Shown one piece after another: positions 1 through 7,936 of a stretch of 64,000 nucleotides of DNA; position 1 is the first letter of the stretch, and each line of letters opens with the position of its first letter. The notes under the pieces are model-generated. The model was not told where the DNA came from. It ran no database searches and saw only the letters and a program-made list of their open reading frames with translations. The translations under genes and the position numbers were made by a program. Source of the DNA: JAWLGZ01 sp041690635 (GTDB taxonomy: Bacteria > Pseudomonadota > Gammaproteobacteria > Thiohalomonadales > Thiohalomonadaceae). The stretch is from the NCBI GenBank assembly GCA_041690635.1, contig JAWLGZ010000001.1, forward strand, positions 977,040 to 1,041,039. Reading direction: 5' to 3'.

Positions 1-225
1 CTCCGGTTTTCGCTCCAGCCAGTTTTGAACCGAGGGTTCCAGGTGGTAGCAATGAGGACAGCCGTACCAGAACAGCTCCACCACCTCCACCTGCCCCGTT
101 GCGGTCGCGGTGGGCTGCGGCGGCATGACCAGCTGATAGTGAATCCCCTCGATAACCTCCTCCTGGGCCGCCTGCGCGAACAGCGGTGCCAGGAGCAGAA
201 GTGTGATTGCCACGACACGTTTCAT
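1..225 (-). CDS. dsbA: Thiol:disulfide interchange protein DsbA (N-terminal part, cut by window edge)
   Basis: Only the first 75 codons are present; the gene continues off the left edge. The reading frame on the minus strand begins with ATG at 225. It encodes a Sec signal peptide (MKRVVAITLLLLAPLFAQA), a short linker and then the thioredoxin-fold start ending in FWYGCPHCYHLEP, whose CPHC is the DsbA active site. DsbA oxidises cysteine pairs in periplasmic proteins, which matters for a cell making many c-type cytochromes. In related gammaproteobacteria dsbA lies beside cytochromes c4/c5 and engB, as here. Confidence is limited only by the truncation. Confidence 0.85.
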   Translation of the reverse strand, partial: MKRVVAITLLLLAPLFAQAAQEEVIEGIHYQLVMPPQPTATATGQVEVVELFWYGCPHCYHLEPSVQNWLERKPE

Positions 226-426
226 TCCAGAACCCCTCGTTTTAGCCGTCCGGTCAATATACCCTAAAAGTGCCGCTCGCTCGGGGCACTCGCATGGCTC
301 TACCGCCACATCTGCCGTGGTTCGCGGCGTCCGCCCTGTGACCTGTACTTTGACACCGGCTACAACCGCTTGGCCGGGACATACGCTCACTCTATCCTAT
401 GAAGGTCATCAAGAAGGAGTCTGCCG
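226..426. other. Divergent intergenic region between dsbA and cNMP-binding gene
   Basis: This 201-base gap separates the minus-strand dsbA start from a plus-strand gene starting at 427, so promoters for both should lie here. No clear consensus promoter, operator or hairpin was recognised. A reasonable ribosome binding site (AAGAAGGAG, about 410-418) precedes the 427 start. Confidence 0.4.
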
Positions 427-930
427 ATGTCGGTGCCCGATGAACTCAATCTCACCGAGTTCCTGTCCCAACAGTACCTGTGCGAATCGCTGACGGTCCG
501 TGAGATCGAGACCCTGCTCGCCTTTACCGAACTGGTCTCCTTCCGCAAGAACGGCATCATCGCCGATATCGGCGAGGTGGGCGAGGCACTCTATTTCGTG
601 GTGCGCGGTGAGGTGGCCCTGATTTACGAAGCCGAGGGACAGCAGGTGGAGATCGGCGGTATCGGTGAGGGGGAACTGGTGGGTGAGATGTCCTTTTTCG
701 ACCAGGAGCCCCGCTCGGTGCGTCTGATGGCGCGCTCCGCCGATACCCGACTGCTGCGGATGACCCGCGCCAAGTACCTGCGCCTGCGGGTGGAACACCC
801 CTTCATCGCCGTGAACCTGCTTGAACACGCCGTGATCAACCTGGACCACCTGTTCCGGCGGGTCAGCCAGGATGTGGCCACCTTTTCCCGCTACGTCTTC
901 GGCAAGGGCGAAAAGACTTCTGCGGAGTAG
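427..930 (+). CDS. Cyclic nucleotide-binding domain protein (stand-alone)
   Basis: 167 residues forming one CRP-like cNMP-binding beta-roll, with the glycine-rich turn GEALYFVVRGEVAL and the phosphate-binding-cassette-like segment GELVGEMSFFDQEPRSVR (about residues 78-96). There is no C-terminal helix-turn-helix, so it is not itself a CRP/FNR transcription factor. It is more likely a regulatory subunit or effector-binding protein; the ligand is unknown. The start is supported by AAGAAGGAG about eight bases upstream. A strong bidirectional hairpin follows and separates it from convergent cytochrome c4. Confidence 0.75.
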   Translation: MSVPDELNLTEFLSQQYLCESLTVREIETLLAFTELVSFRKNGIIADIGEVGEALYFVVRGEVALIYEAEGQQVEIGGIGEGELVGEMSFFDQEPRSVRLMARSADTRLLRMTRAKYLRLRVEHPFIAVNLLEHAVINLDHLFRRVSQDVATFSRYVFGKGEKTSAE

Positions 931-1004
931 GCGCCCCGAAGCTGTTTCGCGGCTTCCGCCGCCCCTACACCTGCTTCCACCGCCAGATTTACTCGGTCAC
1001 AACA

Positions 1005-1032
1005 AGAAAGGGCGACCGAAGTCGCCCTTTCT
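1005..1032. terminator. Bidirectional hairpin terminator
   Basis: A perfect 12-bp stem (1005-1016 with 1021-1032) closed by a CGAA tetraloop lies between the convergent cNMP-binding gene (stop 930) and cytochrome c4 gene (stop 1053). The stem ends are A/T rich (AAGAAA / TTTCT), which gives a short U-tract-like edge in either direction. This is the expected layout for a shared intrinsic terminator. Confidence 0.75.
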
Positions 1033-1052
1033 CTGTTGCGGGGAACCGCCCT

Positions 1053-1658
1053 TCAGTGCAGACCGGAAACGAACTCCGCCACCGCCTCGATCTCCGCATC
1101 GGACATACGCTCGACAACGCCGCGCATCATGGCGTTGGGATCGGTACTGCGGACACCGGAACGGTAGTCCTTCAGCGCCTTGGACACGTAAGCGGCATGC
1201 TGTCCATAGAGCGAGGGATAGCCGGCCGGCGGATTACCCGCCCCACTCGGTCCGTGACACGCCATGCAGGCCGCCACACCCTTCGCGGCGATACCACCGC
1301 GGTAGATCGCCTGGCCCTGTGCCGCCTTCTCCTCGTCCGCGGCGTTGATGCTGCGCTGCTGACCGGAGAAGTAAGCGGCCAGGTCCGCCATGTCCTGGTC
1401 GCTCAGCGGGGCGACCATCGGGGCCATGGTGGCATCCTCGCGCTGACCCGACTTGAACGCCACAAGCTGGCTGGTGATGTAGCCGGGTGCCTGCCCCGCC
1501 AGTTTTGGCCAGAGGGGATTGGCCGGGCTGTTGCCGTCCATGCCGTGGCATGCCGCGCAGGTGGCCGCCTTGGCCTGTCCGGCGCTCGCATCACCGGCGG
1601 CCTGGGCCGTGCCGATCATGCCCAGCACGGTCAGCGCCGCGATCGCTACCTTTTTCAT
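1053..1658 (-). CDS. Cytochrome c4 (dihaem, periplasmic)
   Basis: 201 residues: signal peptide (MKKVAIAALTVLGMIGTAQA) followed by two class I cytochrome c domains, each with a haem motif (CAACH near residue 35, CMACH near residue 132). Two-domain architecture and length match cytochrome c4, a periplasmic electron carrier to terminal oxidases and other reductases. It lies just downstream of the cytochrome c5 gene (31-base gap) on the same strand, so co-transcription is plausible. The pair next to engB and polA is conserved in gammaproteobacteria. Confidence 0.9.
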   Translation of the reverse strand: MKKVAIAALTVLGMIGTAQAAGDASAGQAKAATCAACHGMDGNSPANPLWPKLAGQAPGYITSQLVAFKSGQREDATMAPMVAPLSDQDMADLAAYFSGQQRSINAADEEKAAQGQAIYRGGIAAKGVAACMACHGPSGAGNPPAGYPSLYGQHAAYVSKALKDYRSGVRSTDPNAMMRGVVERMSDAEIEAVAEFVSGLH

Positions 1659-1689
1659 CAGGACACCTTACAGTTTGAAATAGAAAGAA

Positions 1690-2007
1690 TTACTGTGCCT
1701 TGGAGATCATGAAGTCCACAGCGGCCTTGACCTGATCGTCGCTCAGGTGGGTGAAGCCGCCCTTCGGGGGCATCACACCAACCTTGCCCTGGAAACCGTT
1801 CAGCGAGTGCTGATAGAGGGTCTCCTTGTCCTGGGCGATGCGGTCCGCCCAGGCAGCCGCGTCACCCAGCTTGGGAGCACCGGCGACGCCCGCCGCGTGG
1901 CAAACGTGGCAAGCCTGGTTGTAAATGGCTTCCCCATCGTTGGCCATGACCGGGCCAGAAATCATAACGAACGCGGAAACCGCGGTCGCAGCGAGAGTCT
2001 TGCGCAT
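1690..2007 (-). CDS. Cytochrome c5 family protein (monohaem)
   Basis: 105 residues with a signal peptide (MRKTLAATAVSAFVMISGPVMA) and a single CHVCH haem site near residue 33. The compact class I fold ends with an invariant methionine region (GVMPPKGG) that supplies the axial ligand. The start at 2007 is preferred over upstream in-frame starts because it has a signal peptide and a strong TGAGGAG ribosome binding site just before it. It is a likely periplasmic one-electron shuttle, divergent from engB. Confidence 0.9.
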   Translation of the reverse strand: MRKTLAATAVSAFVMISGPVMANDGEAIYNQACHVCHAAGVAGAPKLGDAAAWADRIAQDKETLYQHSLNGFQGKVGVMPPKGGFTHLSDDQVKAAVDFMISKAQ

Positions 2008-2155
2008 TGGTGGCTCCTCAGAGATGCCTGTCGGTATAATTCGGTTGTCGGCCGGGTCTCTACCCGGACCGCATAAGAGCCCATTTATATACCAATTCTG
2101 GCCCACTCGGGTCAACTTTCCGCGGCGGAAAACGCCCGAGCAGACACAAAAAACC

Positions 2156-2800
2156 ATGCCGCCGCACAACCATTATAGAAACGCCGAATACCTGCTCAAT
2201 GTCGCAGCCCTCAAGCAACTTCCCGTCGACGAGGGGCGGGAGGTGGCCTTTGCGGGACGCTCCAATGCGGGCAAGTCCAGTGCCATCAACGTAATTACCG
2301 ACATCAAGGGGCTCGCCCGCACCAGTAAGACGCCGGGCCGCACCCAGCATATCGTCTACTTCGCTCTCGACGAGACGCGCCGGTTGGTGGACCTGCCCGG
2401 CTACGGCTACGCCAAGGTGCCCGAGGCGGTGAAGCGCCACTGGCAGGGGATGCTGCAGCGCTACCTGGAGACCCGCGAGAGCCTCGCCGGGCTGGTGCTC
2501 ATCATGGACGTGCGCCATCCCCTGACCGACCACGACCGCACCATGCTCGAATGGTGTACCCGGGCCCAAATGCCGGTCCACATCCTGCTGACCAAGGCGG
2601 ACAAGCTGAATCGGGGACCGGGCGGCAACGTGCTGCAGAAGGTGCAGCGGGAGCTGGCGGCCAACTACCCCAATGCCAGCGCGCAGCTCTTTTCCGCGCT
2701 GAAGCGCAGCGGGCTTGACGAGGTCCGCAGGGTACTGGACGGCTGGTTGGGGTTCAACGATGGAGAGGACGCAGACAAAAAAGAGCCCCGGGCGCCGTAA
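2156..2800 (+). CDS. engB: Ribosome biogenesis GTP-binding protein EngB/YsxC/YihA
   Basis: 214 residues with the complete small-GTPase motif set: G1 GRSNAGKSS, G2/G3 region TPGRTQ then DLPGYGYAKVP, and G4 TKADK. EngB assists late assembly of the 50S subunit in the cytoplasm. The ATG at 2156 gives the family's usual N-terminus; the open frame extending further upstream crosses the divergent promoter and has no conserved character. The stop codon sits inside the loop of a GC-rich hairpin. Confidence 0.93.
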   Translation: MPPHNHYRNAEYLLNVAALKQLPVDEGREVAFAGRSNAGKSSAINVITDIKGLARTSKTPGRTQHIVYFALDETRRLVDLPGYGYAKVPEAVKRHWQGMLQRYLETRESLAGLVLIMDVRHPLTDHDRTMLEWCTRAQMPVHILLTKADKLNRGPGGNVLQKVQRELAANYPNASAQLFSALKRSGLDEVRRVLDGWLGFNDGEDADKKEPRAP

Positions 2801-2823
2801 GGGGGGAAGGGAACGCCCGGGGC
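2785..2823. terminator. GC-rich hairpin spanning the engB stop codon
   Basis: GCCCCGGGCG (2785-2794) pairs perfectly with CGCCCGGGGC (2814-2823). The engB TAA (2798-2800) lies in the 19-base loop. No T-tract follows, so it may act as an mRNA 3' stabiliser rather than a strong intrinsic terminator. Confidence 0.5.
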
Positions 2824-3019
2824 CAATCCACTTACCGGCTTGGGGTGAGCCTGGCAAGCCTTTCCCGCCAGGGAGAGAAGGCGGAAAAGAGCGCTGTTGC
2901 GCTGTCTTCTGTGACCGGGCGTAGCGTCAGGAGTTCGTCACCGAAGTAGAAGTTTTTTCTATCGCAGGGAAAAAGACGAAAAACCGGCGCTCCCACGGGG
3001 AAACGGGGAAATAGTAGGG

Positions 3020-3108
3020 AAATAGGGGACAGGCCACGTTTTTTTTCACCAGTGGGGGAAGCAGAGGGCAGAGGACAGGGGTAGAAAAACGTGGTCTGTC
3101 CCCTATTT
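3020..3108. repeat. REP-like inverted repeat pair (GGGGACAG...CCACGTTTTT family)
   Basis: AAATAGGGGACAGGCCACG followed by a T-run (3020-3046) faces its near-perfect reverse complement (3085-3108, one mismatch). This sequence type resembles ends associated with Y1/REP-associated (RAYT-type) transposases in many proteobacteria, from general knowledge. No transposase lies in between, so it would be a non-autonomous copy or remnant. It sits between convergent stops and could also act as a terminator structure. Confidence 0.65.
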
Positions 3109-3138
3109 CTCGTATTTCTCGTGCTGCACTGCGCGATC

Positions 3139-3169
3139 GATGGGTATCGCCCTTTGGGCTCAACCCATC
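3139..3169. repeat. Small inverted repeat GATGGGT...ACCCATC
   Basis: GATGGGT (3139-3145) pairs with ACCCATC (3163-3169) around a GC-rich loop. This resembles short palindromic repeats common in proteobacterial intergenic spaces. It lies 27 bases beyond the polA stop and could form a hairpin at the 3' end of polA mRNA. Confidence 0.45.
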
Positions 3170-3196
3170 CTACAAACTGATCCCCAGCCCCTGCTA

Positions 3197-5899
3197 TCAG
3201 TGTGCCTCGTCCCAGTTGTCGCCGACGCCGATATCCACTTCGAGCCGCACCGAGAGTTCGGCCGCCGACTCCATGTGCTCGCGAATGCGGGCGCCGACCA
3301 CTTCCACGGCATCCCCGGCTACTTCGAACACCAGTTCGTCGTGGACCTGCATGATCATGCGGGCGTCTGCCTCCCCCGCCTCCAGCCAGGCGTCCACGGC
3401 GATCATCGCCCGCTTGATGATGTCGGCGGCGGTGCCCTGCATGGGGGCGTTGATGGCGGTGCGCTCGGCCGCCTGCCGCCGCTGCCCGTTGGAGGCCTTG
3501 ATGTCGGGGATGTGCAGCCGGCGTCCGAAGACGGTCTCCACATACCCCTGCTCCCGCGCCATCTCCCGGGTGCGCTCCATGTAGGCCCTCACCCCCGGAT
3601 AGCGCTCAAAATAGCGGTCCACGTAGAGCTGGGCGGCGGCGCGATCGATCCCCAGCTGGCGGGCGAGACCGAAGGCGGACATGCCGTAGATGAGGCCGAA
3701 GTTGATCGCCTTGGCGCTGCGCCGCTGCTCGCCGGTGACCGCATCGACCGGGGTGCCGAACACCTCGGCGGCGGTGGCCCGGTGGATGTCGTCGCCGTTC
3801 TCGAACGCCCGCAGCAGCCCCTCGTCGCCGGAGAGGTGAGCCATGATGCGCAGCTCGATCTGGGAGTAGTCGGCCGCCAGCAGTTTGTACCCCTCCGGGG
3901 CGATGAACGCCTGGCGGATGCGCCGCCCCTCGGCGGTGCGCACCGGGATGTTCTGGAGGTTGGGATCGGAGGAGGAGAGCCGGCCGGTGGCGGCCACCGC
4001 CTGGTGGTAGGAGGTGTGGACGCGGCCGGTCTTGCGGTTGACCTGCTCCGGCAGCCGGTCGGTGTAGGTGGACTTGAGCTTCGACATCCCCCGGTGTTCG
4101 AGGATCAGCCGCGGCAGCGGGTAGTCGAGGGCCAGCTCCTGCAGCACGTTTTCCGCCGTGGAGGGCTGACCCTTGGGGGTCTTGGCCAGCACCGGCAGCC
4201 CCTGCTTTTCGAACAGCAGCGCCTGGATCTGCTTGGGCGAGCCGAGATTGAACGGCTGGCCCGCCTCGGCGTAGGCCTGCTGCTCCAGCTCCTGCATACG
4301 GGCGGCCAGCTCGCCGCTCTGGCGGCGCAGCCGCTCCACGTCCACCAGCACCCCGCGCCGCTCCATGCGCGAGAGCACCGGCACCAGCGGGACCTCGATG
4401 CTTTCGTAGAGCTTGCGCAGCCCCGGCTCTGCGGAAAGCCGCGGCCATAGATGATGGTGCAACTGGAGGGTGATATCGGCGTCCTCCGCCGCGTACTCAG
4501 CGGCCTGCTCCACCGGCACCTGGTCGAAGGTGATCTGTTTGGCCCCCTTGCCGGCCACCTCCTCGAAGGTGATGGTCTTGTGGCCCAGGTACTTCAGCGC
4601 CAGCGAGTCCATGTCGTGGCGGGTGGCGGTGCTGTCGAGGACGTAGGACTCCAGCATCACGTCGTGGGCGATGCCGCGCAGGGTGATGCCGTGACCCGCC
4701 AGCACGCTCATGTCGTACTTCAGGTTCTGCCCCACCTTGAGGATGGCCGGGTCCTCCAGCAGCGGACGCAGCCGCTCCAGCACCACCTCCCGATCGAGCT
4801 GGTCCGGGTCGCCGGGGCAGATGTGACCGCAGGGGACGTAGGCCGCCTCCCCCGACTCCAGGGCGAAGGAGACCCCGCAGATCACCGCCTCGTTGGCGTC
4901 GAGGCTGGTGGTCTCGGTATCGAAGGCGAACAGCTCCGCCTCGGCGATACGCTTAATCCAGCGCTCGAGGGCCGCCTCGTCGCAAATGGTTTCGTAGTTG
5001 GCGGCCGCGCGGCTGGTCACCGGCTGGTCGGGCGTTTCGGCGAGCTGTTCGGCCAGCCAGCCCTTGAACTCCAGGCGGGTGAAGAGCTCGGTGAGCGCCG
5101 CCCGATCCGGTTCGGCAAGGTGCAGCTGCTCCAGTTCGATCGGCAGCTCCACGTCACAGCGGATGGTGGCCAGTTCGCGTGCCATCGGCAGCTGCTCCAA
5201 GCTGGCGCGCAGGTTGTCGCCGATCTTCCCCTTGATATCGTCGGCGTGGGCGATCACGGCATCCAGGTCCCCGTACTCGTTCAGCCACTTGGCGGCGGTC
5301 TTCGGCCCCACCTTGGGCACGCCCGGGATGTTGTCGGAGGTGTCACCCACCAGGGCCAGGAAATCGATGATGCGCTCCGGCGGCACGCCGAATTTCTGCA
5401 TCACCATCTCCCGGTCCATCACCGTCTCGGTCATGGTGTTGACCAGGGTGATGCCGCCGTCCACCAGCTGCGCCATGTCCTTGTCCCCGGTGGAGATGAC
5501 CACCGGAATGCCGGCTTCGAGCGCCCGTCGCGCCAGGGTGCCGATGACATCGTCCGCCTCCACCCCCTGCTCCATCAGCAGCGGAAAGCCCATCGCCCGC
5601 ACCACCTCGTGCAGCGGGGCGATCTGCATCGACAGCTCGTCCGGCATCTTCTTGCGGGTGGCCTTGTACTCCGGATAGATGTCGTCGCGGAAGGTTCTTC
5701 CCGGCGCATCGAACACCACCGCCATGCGGTCGCTGTCGAAGTCGGCCAGCAGCCGGCGCAGCATGTTGGCCACGCCGTAGACCGCGCCGGTGGGCGTGCC
5801 ACGCGAGGTGGTCAGCGGCGGCAGAGCGTGGAAAGCGCGGTAGAGGTAGGAGGAGCCGTCCACCAGGACGAGCGGCTTGGAGTGATGATTGTCGGACAT
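3197..5899 (-). CDS. polA: DNA polymerase I
   Basis: 900 residues with three classical domains. An N-terminal 5'-3' exonuclease/flap endonuclease covers about 1-290 (VDGSSYLYRAFH, VEADDVIG, TGDKDMAQLV). The 3'-5' proofreading domain covers about 305-490 with its metal ligands intact (FDTET at 326-330, LKYD at 393-396, D473). The family A polymerase domain has motif A DYSQIELR (677-684), motif B RRSAKAINFG (from 726) and motif C VHDE (852-855). It functions in Okazaki fragment processing and repair. The gene is divergent from the LOG-family gene. Confidence 0.97.
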   Translation of the reverse strand: MSDNHHSKPLVLVDGSSYLYRAFHALPPLTTSRGTPTGAVYGVANMLRRLLADFDSDRMAVVFDAPGRTFRDDIYPEYKATRKKMPDELSMQIAPLHEVVRAMGFPLLMEQGVEADDVIGTLARRALEAGIPVVISTGDKDMAQLVDGGITLVNTMTETVMDREMVMQKFGVPPERIIDFLALVGDTSDNIPGVPKVGPKTAAKWLNEYGDLDAVIAHADDIKGKIGDNLRASLEQLPMARELATIRCDVELPIELEQLHLAEPDRAALTELFTRLEFKGWLAEQLAETPDQPVTSRAAANYETICDEAALERWIKRIAEAELFAFDTETTSLDANEAVICGVSFALESGEAAYVPCGHICPGDPDQLDREVVLERLRPLLEDPAILKVGQNLKYDMSVLAGHGITLRGIAHDVMLESYVLDSTATRHDMDSLALKYLGHKTITFEEVAGKGAKQITFDQVPVEQAAEYAAEDADITLQLHHHLWPRLSAEPGLRKLYESIEVPLVPVLSRMERRGVLVDVERLRRQSGELAARMQELEQQAYAEAGQPFNLGSPKQIQALLFEKQGLPVLAKTPKGQPSTAENVLQELALDYPLPRLILEHRGMSKLKSTYTDRLPEQVNRKTGRVHTSYHQAVAATGRLSSSDPNLQNIPVRTAEGRRIRQAFIAPEGYKLLAADYSQIELRIMAHLSGDEGLLRAFENGDDIHRATAAEVFGTPVDAVTGEQRRSAKAINFGLIYGMSAFGLARQLGIDRAAAQLYVDRYFERYPGVRAYMERTREMAREQGYVETVFGRRLHIPDIKASNGQRRQAAERTAINAPMQGTAADIIKRAMIAVDAWLEAGEADARMIMQVHDELVFEVAGDAVEVVGARIREHMESAAELSVRLEVDIGVGDNWDEAH

Positions 5900-5983
5900 T
5901 GTTGACTGAGGAGGTTATGGGCGGGAGGGTGTTGGCACTACAATTAGATTCCCGCAACGGCCATCGGTTGAGCAAGGAATTCC

Positions 5984-6709
5984 ATGCGCGACGACTATAA
6001 AGCACATCACCCCGGGATGGCACCGGTGGACGACACCATGCTCACCCGCGAGTCCTGGAAGATCTTCCAGATCATGGCGGAGTTCGTGGAGGGGTTCGAA
6101 CGGCTCGCCCGCATCCGCCCATCGGTCAGCATCTTCGGCTCGGCGCGCACCACCCCGGACCACCCCTACTACAAGCTCACCGAGGAGATCGCACGCGCCC
6201 TCTCCGATGCCGGCTTCTCGGTGGTGAGCGGCGGCGGGCCCGGCATCATGGAGGCGGCCAACAAGGGCGCCTTTGCCGGCAAATCCCCCTCCATCGGCCT
6301 CAACATCCAGCTCCCTCACGAGCAGTCCGGCAACCCCTACCAGGACATCTCCCTCACCTTCCGCCACTTCTTCTCGCGCAAGGTGATGTTCGTGAAGTAC
6401 GCCGCCGCCTATGTGGTGATGCCGGGCGGCTTCGGCACCCTGGACGAACTGGCCGAGATCCTCACCCTGGTGCAGACCGGGAAGACCCGGCGCATCCCCA
6501 TCATCCTGGTGGAGAGCCGCTTCTGGACGGGGCTCATAGACTGGTTCAAGGACTCTTTGGTGGCCGAGGGGACCATCGCCGCGGAGGATCTGGAGTTGTT
6601 CCAGGTGCTGGACAAGCCGCAGGAGGTGGTGGATGCTATTTTCAGCCACTACGAACACCGCGGCTTCGAGCCCTCGGCCGAAGAAAAAGAGATCCTGCTG
6701 GACCTGTAA
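5984..6709 (+). CDS. LOG/TIGR00730-family Rossmann protein (predicted nucleoside 5'-monophosphate phosphoribohydrolase)
   Basis: 241 residues. Carries both family signatures: GGGPGIMEAAN (83-93) and PGGFGTLDE (147-155), which bind the ribose-phosphate of a nucleoside monophosphate. Plant LOG enzymes release cytokinin bases; bacterial relatives (PpnN/YgdH-like and YvdD-like) hydrolyse nucleotides, but the substrate here cannot be told from sequence. It is cytoplasmic, with no signal peptide. The downstream DUF2782 gene starts six bases after its stop, so the two are probably one operon. Confidence 0.85.
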   Translation: MRDDYKAHHPGMAPVDDTMLTRESWKIFQIMAEFVEGFERLARIRPSVSIFGSARTTPDHPYYKLTEEIARALSDAGFSVVSGGGPGIMEAANKGAFAGKSPSIGLNIQLPHEQSGNPYQDISLTFRHFFSRKVMFVKYAAAYVVMPGGFGTLDELAEILTLVQTGKTRRIPIILVESRFWTGLIDWFKDSLVAEGTIAAEDLELFQVLDKPQEVVDAIFSHYEHRGFEPSAEEKEILLDL

Positions 6710-6715
6710 CCCCAA

Positions 6716-7081
6716 ATGAACCGATTCACTCTCCCGGTTTCGCTCCTCCTGCTCCTGGGTGTCGCCCCGCTCGCGTCGGCGCAGGAGACGCTGCCACCAC
6801 CCGAACCTCCGCCGCCGCTCGTGCTACCCGGCCCGGAGGAGGAGCCTGTCATTCCGAGGCCGCCCACGGGTGAGGTGGAGCCGGAGATCACCATCCGGGA
6901 GGATGGCGAAAATGTCATCGAGGAGTACCGTGTCGGCGGCCAGCTCTACATGGTGCGCATCATCCCCACCAACGGCCCGCCCTACTATCTCATCGACACC
7001 AACGGCGATGGGCGGCTCGAGACCTTCAGCACTGGCCTTGAGGACCCGAATATCGTCCAGTGGCGGCTGTTCAGCTGGTAG
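6716..7081 (+). CDS. DUF2782 family periplasmic protein
   Basis: 121 residues: signal peptide (cleavage after SAQ, about residue 23), a proline/glutamate-rich stretch, then the conserved C-terminal part (EYRVGGQLYMVRIIP... PPYYLIDTNGDGR) typical of DUF2782 proteins. These are found next to polA in many gammaproteobacteria, matching the position here. No catalytic motif is visible and the function is unknown. Probably co-transcribed with the LOG-family gene. Confidence 0.8.
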   Translation: MNRFTLPVSLLLLLGVAPLASAQETLPPPEPPPPLVLPGPEEEPVIPRPPTGEVEPEITIREDGENVIEEYRVGGQLYMVRIIPTNGPPYYLIDTNGDGRLETFSTGLEDPNIVQWRLFSW

Positions 7082-7385
7082 GTTTTTGCTCTGTTGAGAT
7101 ATCCACAGGAGTTGTGGATAACATTGTGGAGAAGTTGCGGAAATCGCGCTGCAGGCACGCTAAACCGGGGCTTGCCCGCCATTGGTCGATGTTTCGTCAC
7201 CCACCCACGGACCAACAATAAATCAGTAACTTACAATCAAGCCCCTCTCCGAGTGAGGCGAGCGTTCACTTACCTGACAGGCGGCTACGCTCCATGCACC
7301 GATTCTGTGCATAACTGCCAGAACCGAGTGGGGAGGTGGTAACCGCCTGAAGCCGTAGAATCCGAAACCTGCCCACGCCTCAACC
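7082..7385. other. Gene-free region with three DnaA-type boxes
   Basis: About 300 bases without a credible gene. It contains ATATCCACA (7099-7107, 8/9 match), TTATCCACA on the minus strand (7113-7121, perfect consensus) and TTATGCACA on the minus strand (7306-7314, matches TTATNCACA). The first two form an inverted pair five bases apart. An A/T-rich stretch (about 7212-7240) lies between the pair and the third box. See findings. Confidence 0.6.
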
Positions 7386-7931
7386 ATGCACCCACTGGAA
7401 CGAACAGCTCGCCTCTGCGACAGCCTCAATGAAGTGATCGGGCGAACCGTGTCGTGGCTCACCCTGCTAATGGTCCTGGTCACCTTTGCCGTTGTGGTGC
7501 TGCGCTACCTCTTCGACCTCGGCTGGATCGCCCTTCAGGAGTCGGTTACCTACATGCACGGCGCGGTGTTCATGCTCGGCGCCGCCTACACCCTGCGCCA
7601 CGACGGCCATGTGCGGGTGGATATCTTCTACCGGCGACTCGGGCCCCGCGGCCGGGCGTGGGTCGACCTGGGCGGGTCGCTACTGCTCCTGTTCCCCTTC
7701 TGCCTCTTCATCGGGTGGACAAGTTGGGACTACGTGGCCAACTCCTGGGCACTGCGCGAAGGTTCGGCCCAGACCGGAGGTCTGCGGGGGGTGTTCCTTC
7801 TCAAGAGCGCCATCCTGCTGCTCGTAGTGCTGCTGTTCATCCAGGGGATCGCCCAGGCGGCGCGCAGCATCCTCGTGCTGCGCGGCCATTTCGAAGCTGG
7901 CCCCGACCGTGACGCGGCGAAGGAGCTGTAG
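7386..7931 (+). CDS. dctQ: TRAP transporter small permease (DctQ)
   Basis: 181 residues with four predicted transmembrane helices in the DctQ pattern and the family segment WIALQESVTYMHGAVFMLGAA near residues 43-63, followed by HDGHVRVDIFYRR. DctQ is the small inner-membrane subunit of tripartite ATP-independent periplasmic transporters. It precedes dctM by five bases, forming an operon. The solute-binding protein gene is on the opposite strand, downstream and convergent. Confidence 0.9.
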   Translation: MHPLERTARLCDSLNEVIGRTVSWLTLLMVLVTFAVVVLRYLFDLGWIALQESVTYMHGAVFMLGAAYTLRHDGHVRVDIFYRRLGPRGRAWVDLGGSLLLLFPFCLFIGWTSWDYVANSWALREGSAQTGGLRGVFLLKSAILLLVVLLFIQGIAQAARSILVLRGHFEAGPDRDAAKEL

Positions 7932-7936
7932 CAGAT

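Larger units (their letters stand above)
2801..3196. other. Gene-free convergent region engB/polA with repeat elements
   Basis: About 400 bases between the engB and polA stops. No credible gene was seen. It holds the engB hairpin, a REP-type inverted pair (3020-3108) and a second small inverted repeat (3139-3169), each listed separately. Local A/T-rich patches contrast with the flanking genes, as is usual for repeat-filled intergenic spacers. Confidence 0.6.

Noticed and set aside
2008..2169. Longer N-terminus for cytochrome c5
   Set aside because: The extension has no signal-peptide character and crosses the divergent promoter region; TGAGGAG precedes the start at 2007.
3140..4450. 436-codon open frame on the + strand opposite polA
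   Set aside because: It is antisense to the fully conserved polymerase domain; the His/Gly/Leu-rich translation is typical of a shadow frame in high-GC DNA.
4451..5905. 484-codon open frame on the + strand opposite the exonuclease part of polA
   Set aside because: Shadow of polA with no recognisable motifs.
7099..7314. Chromosomal origin (oriC)
   Set aside because: DnaA-type boxes are present, but there is no dnaA, dnaN, rpmH or mnmG/gidA nearby and only three boxes. Kept as a DnaA-binding cluster only.
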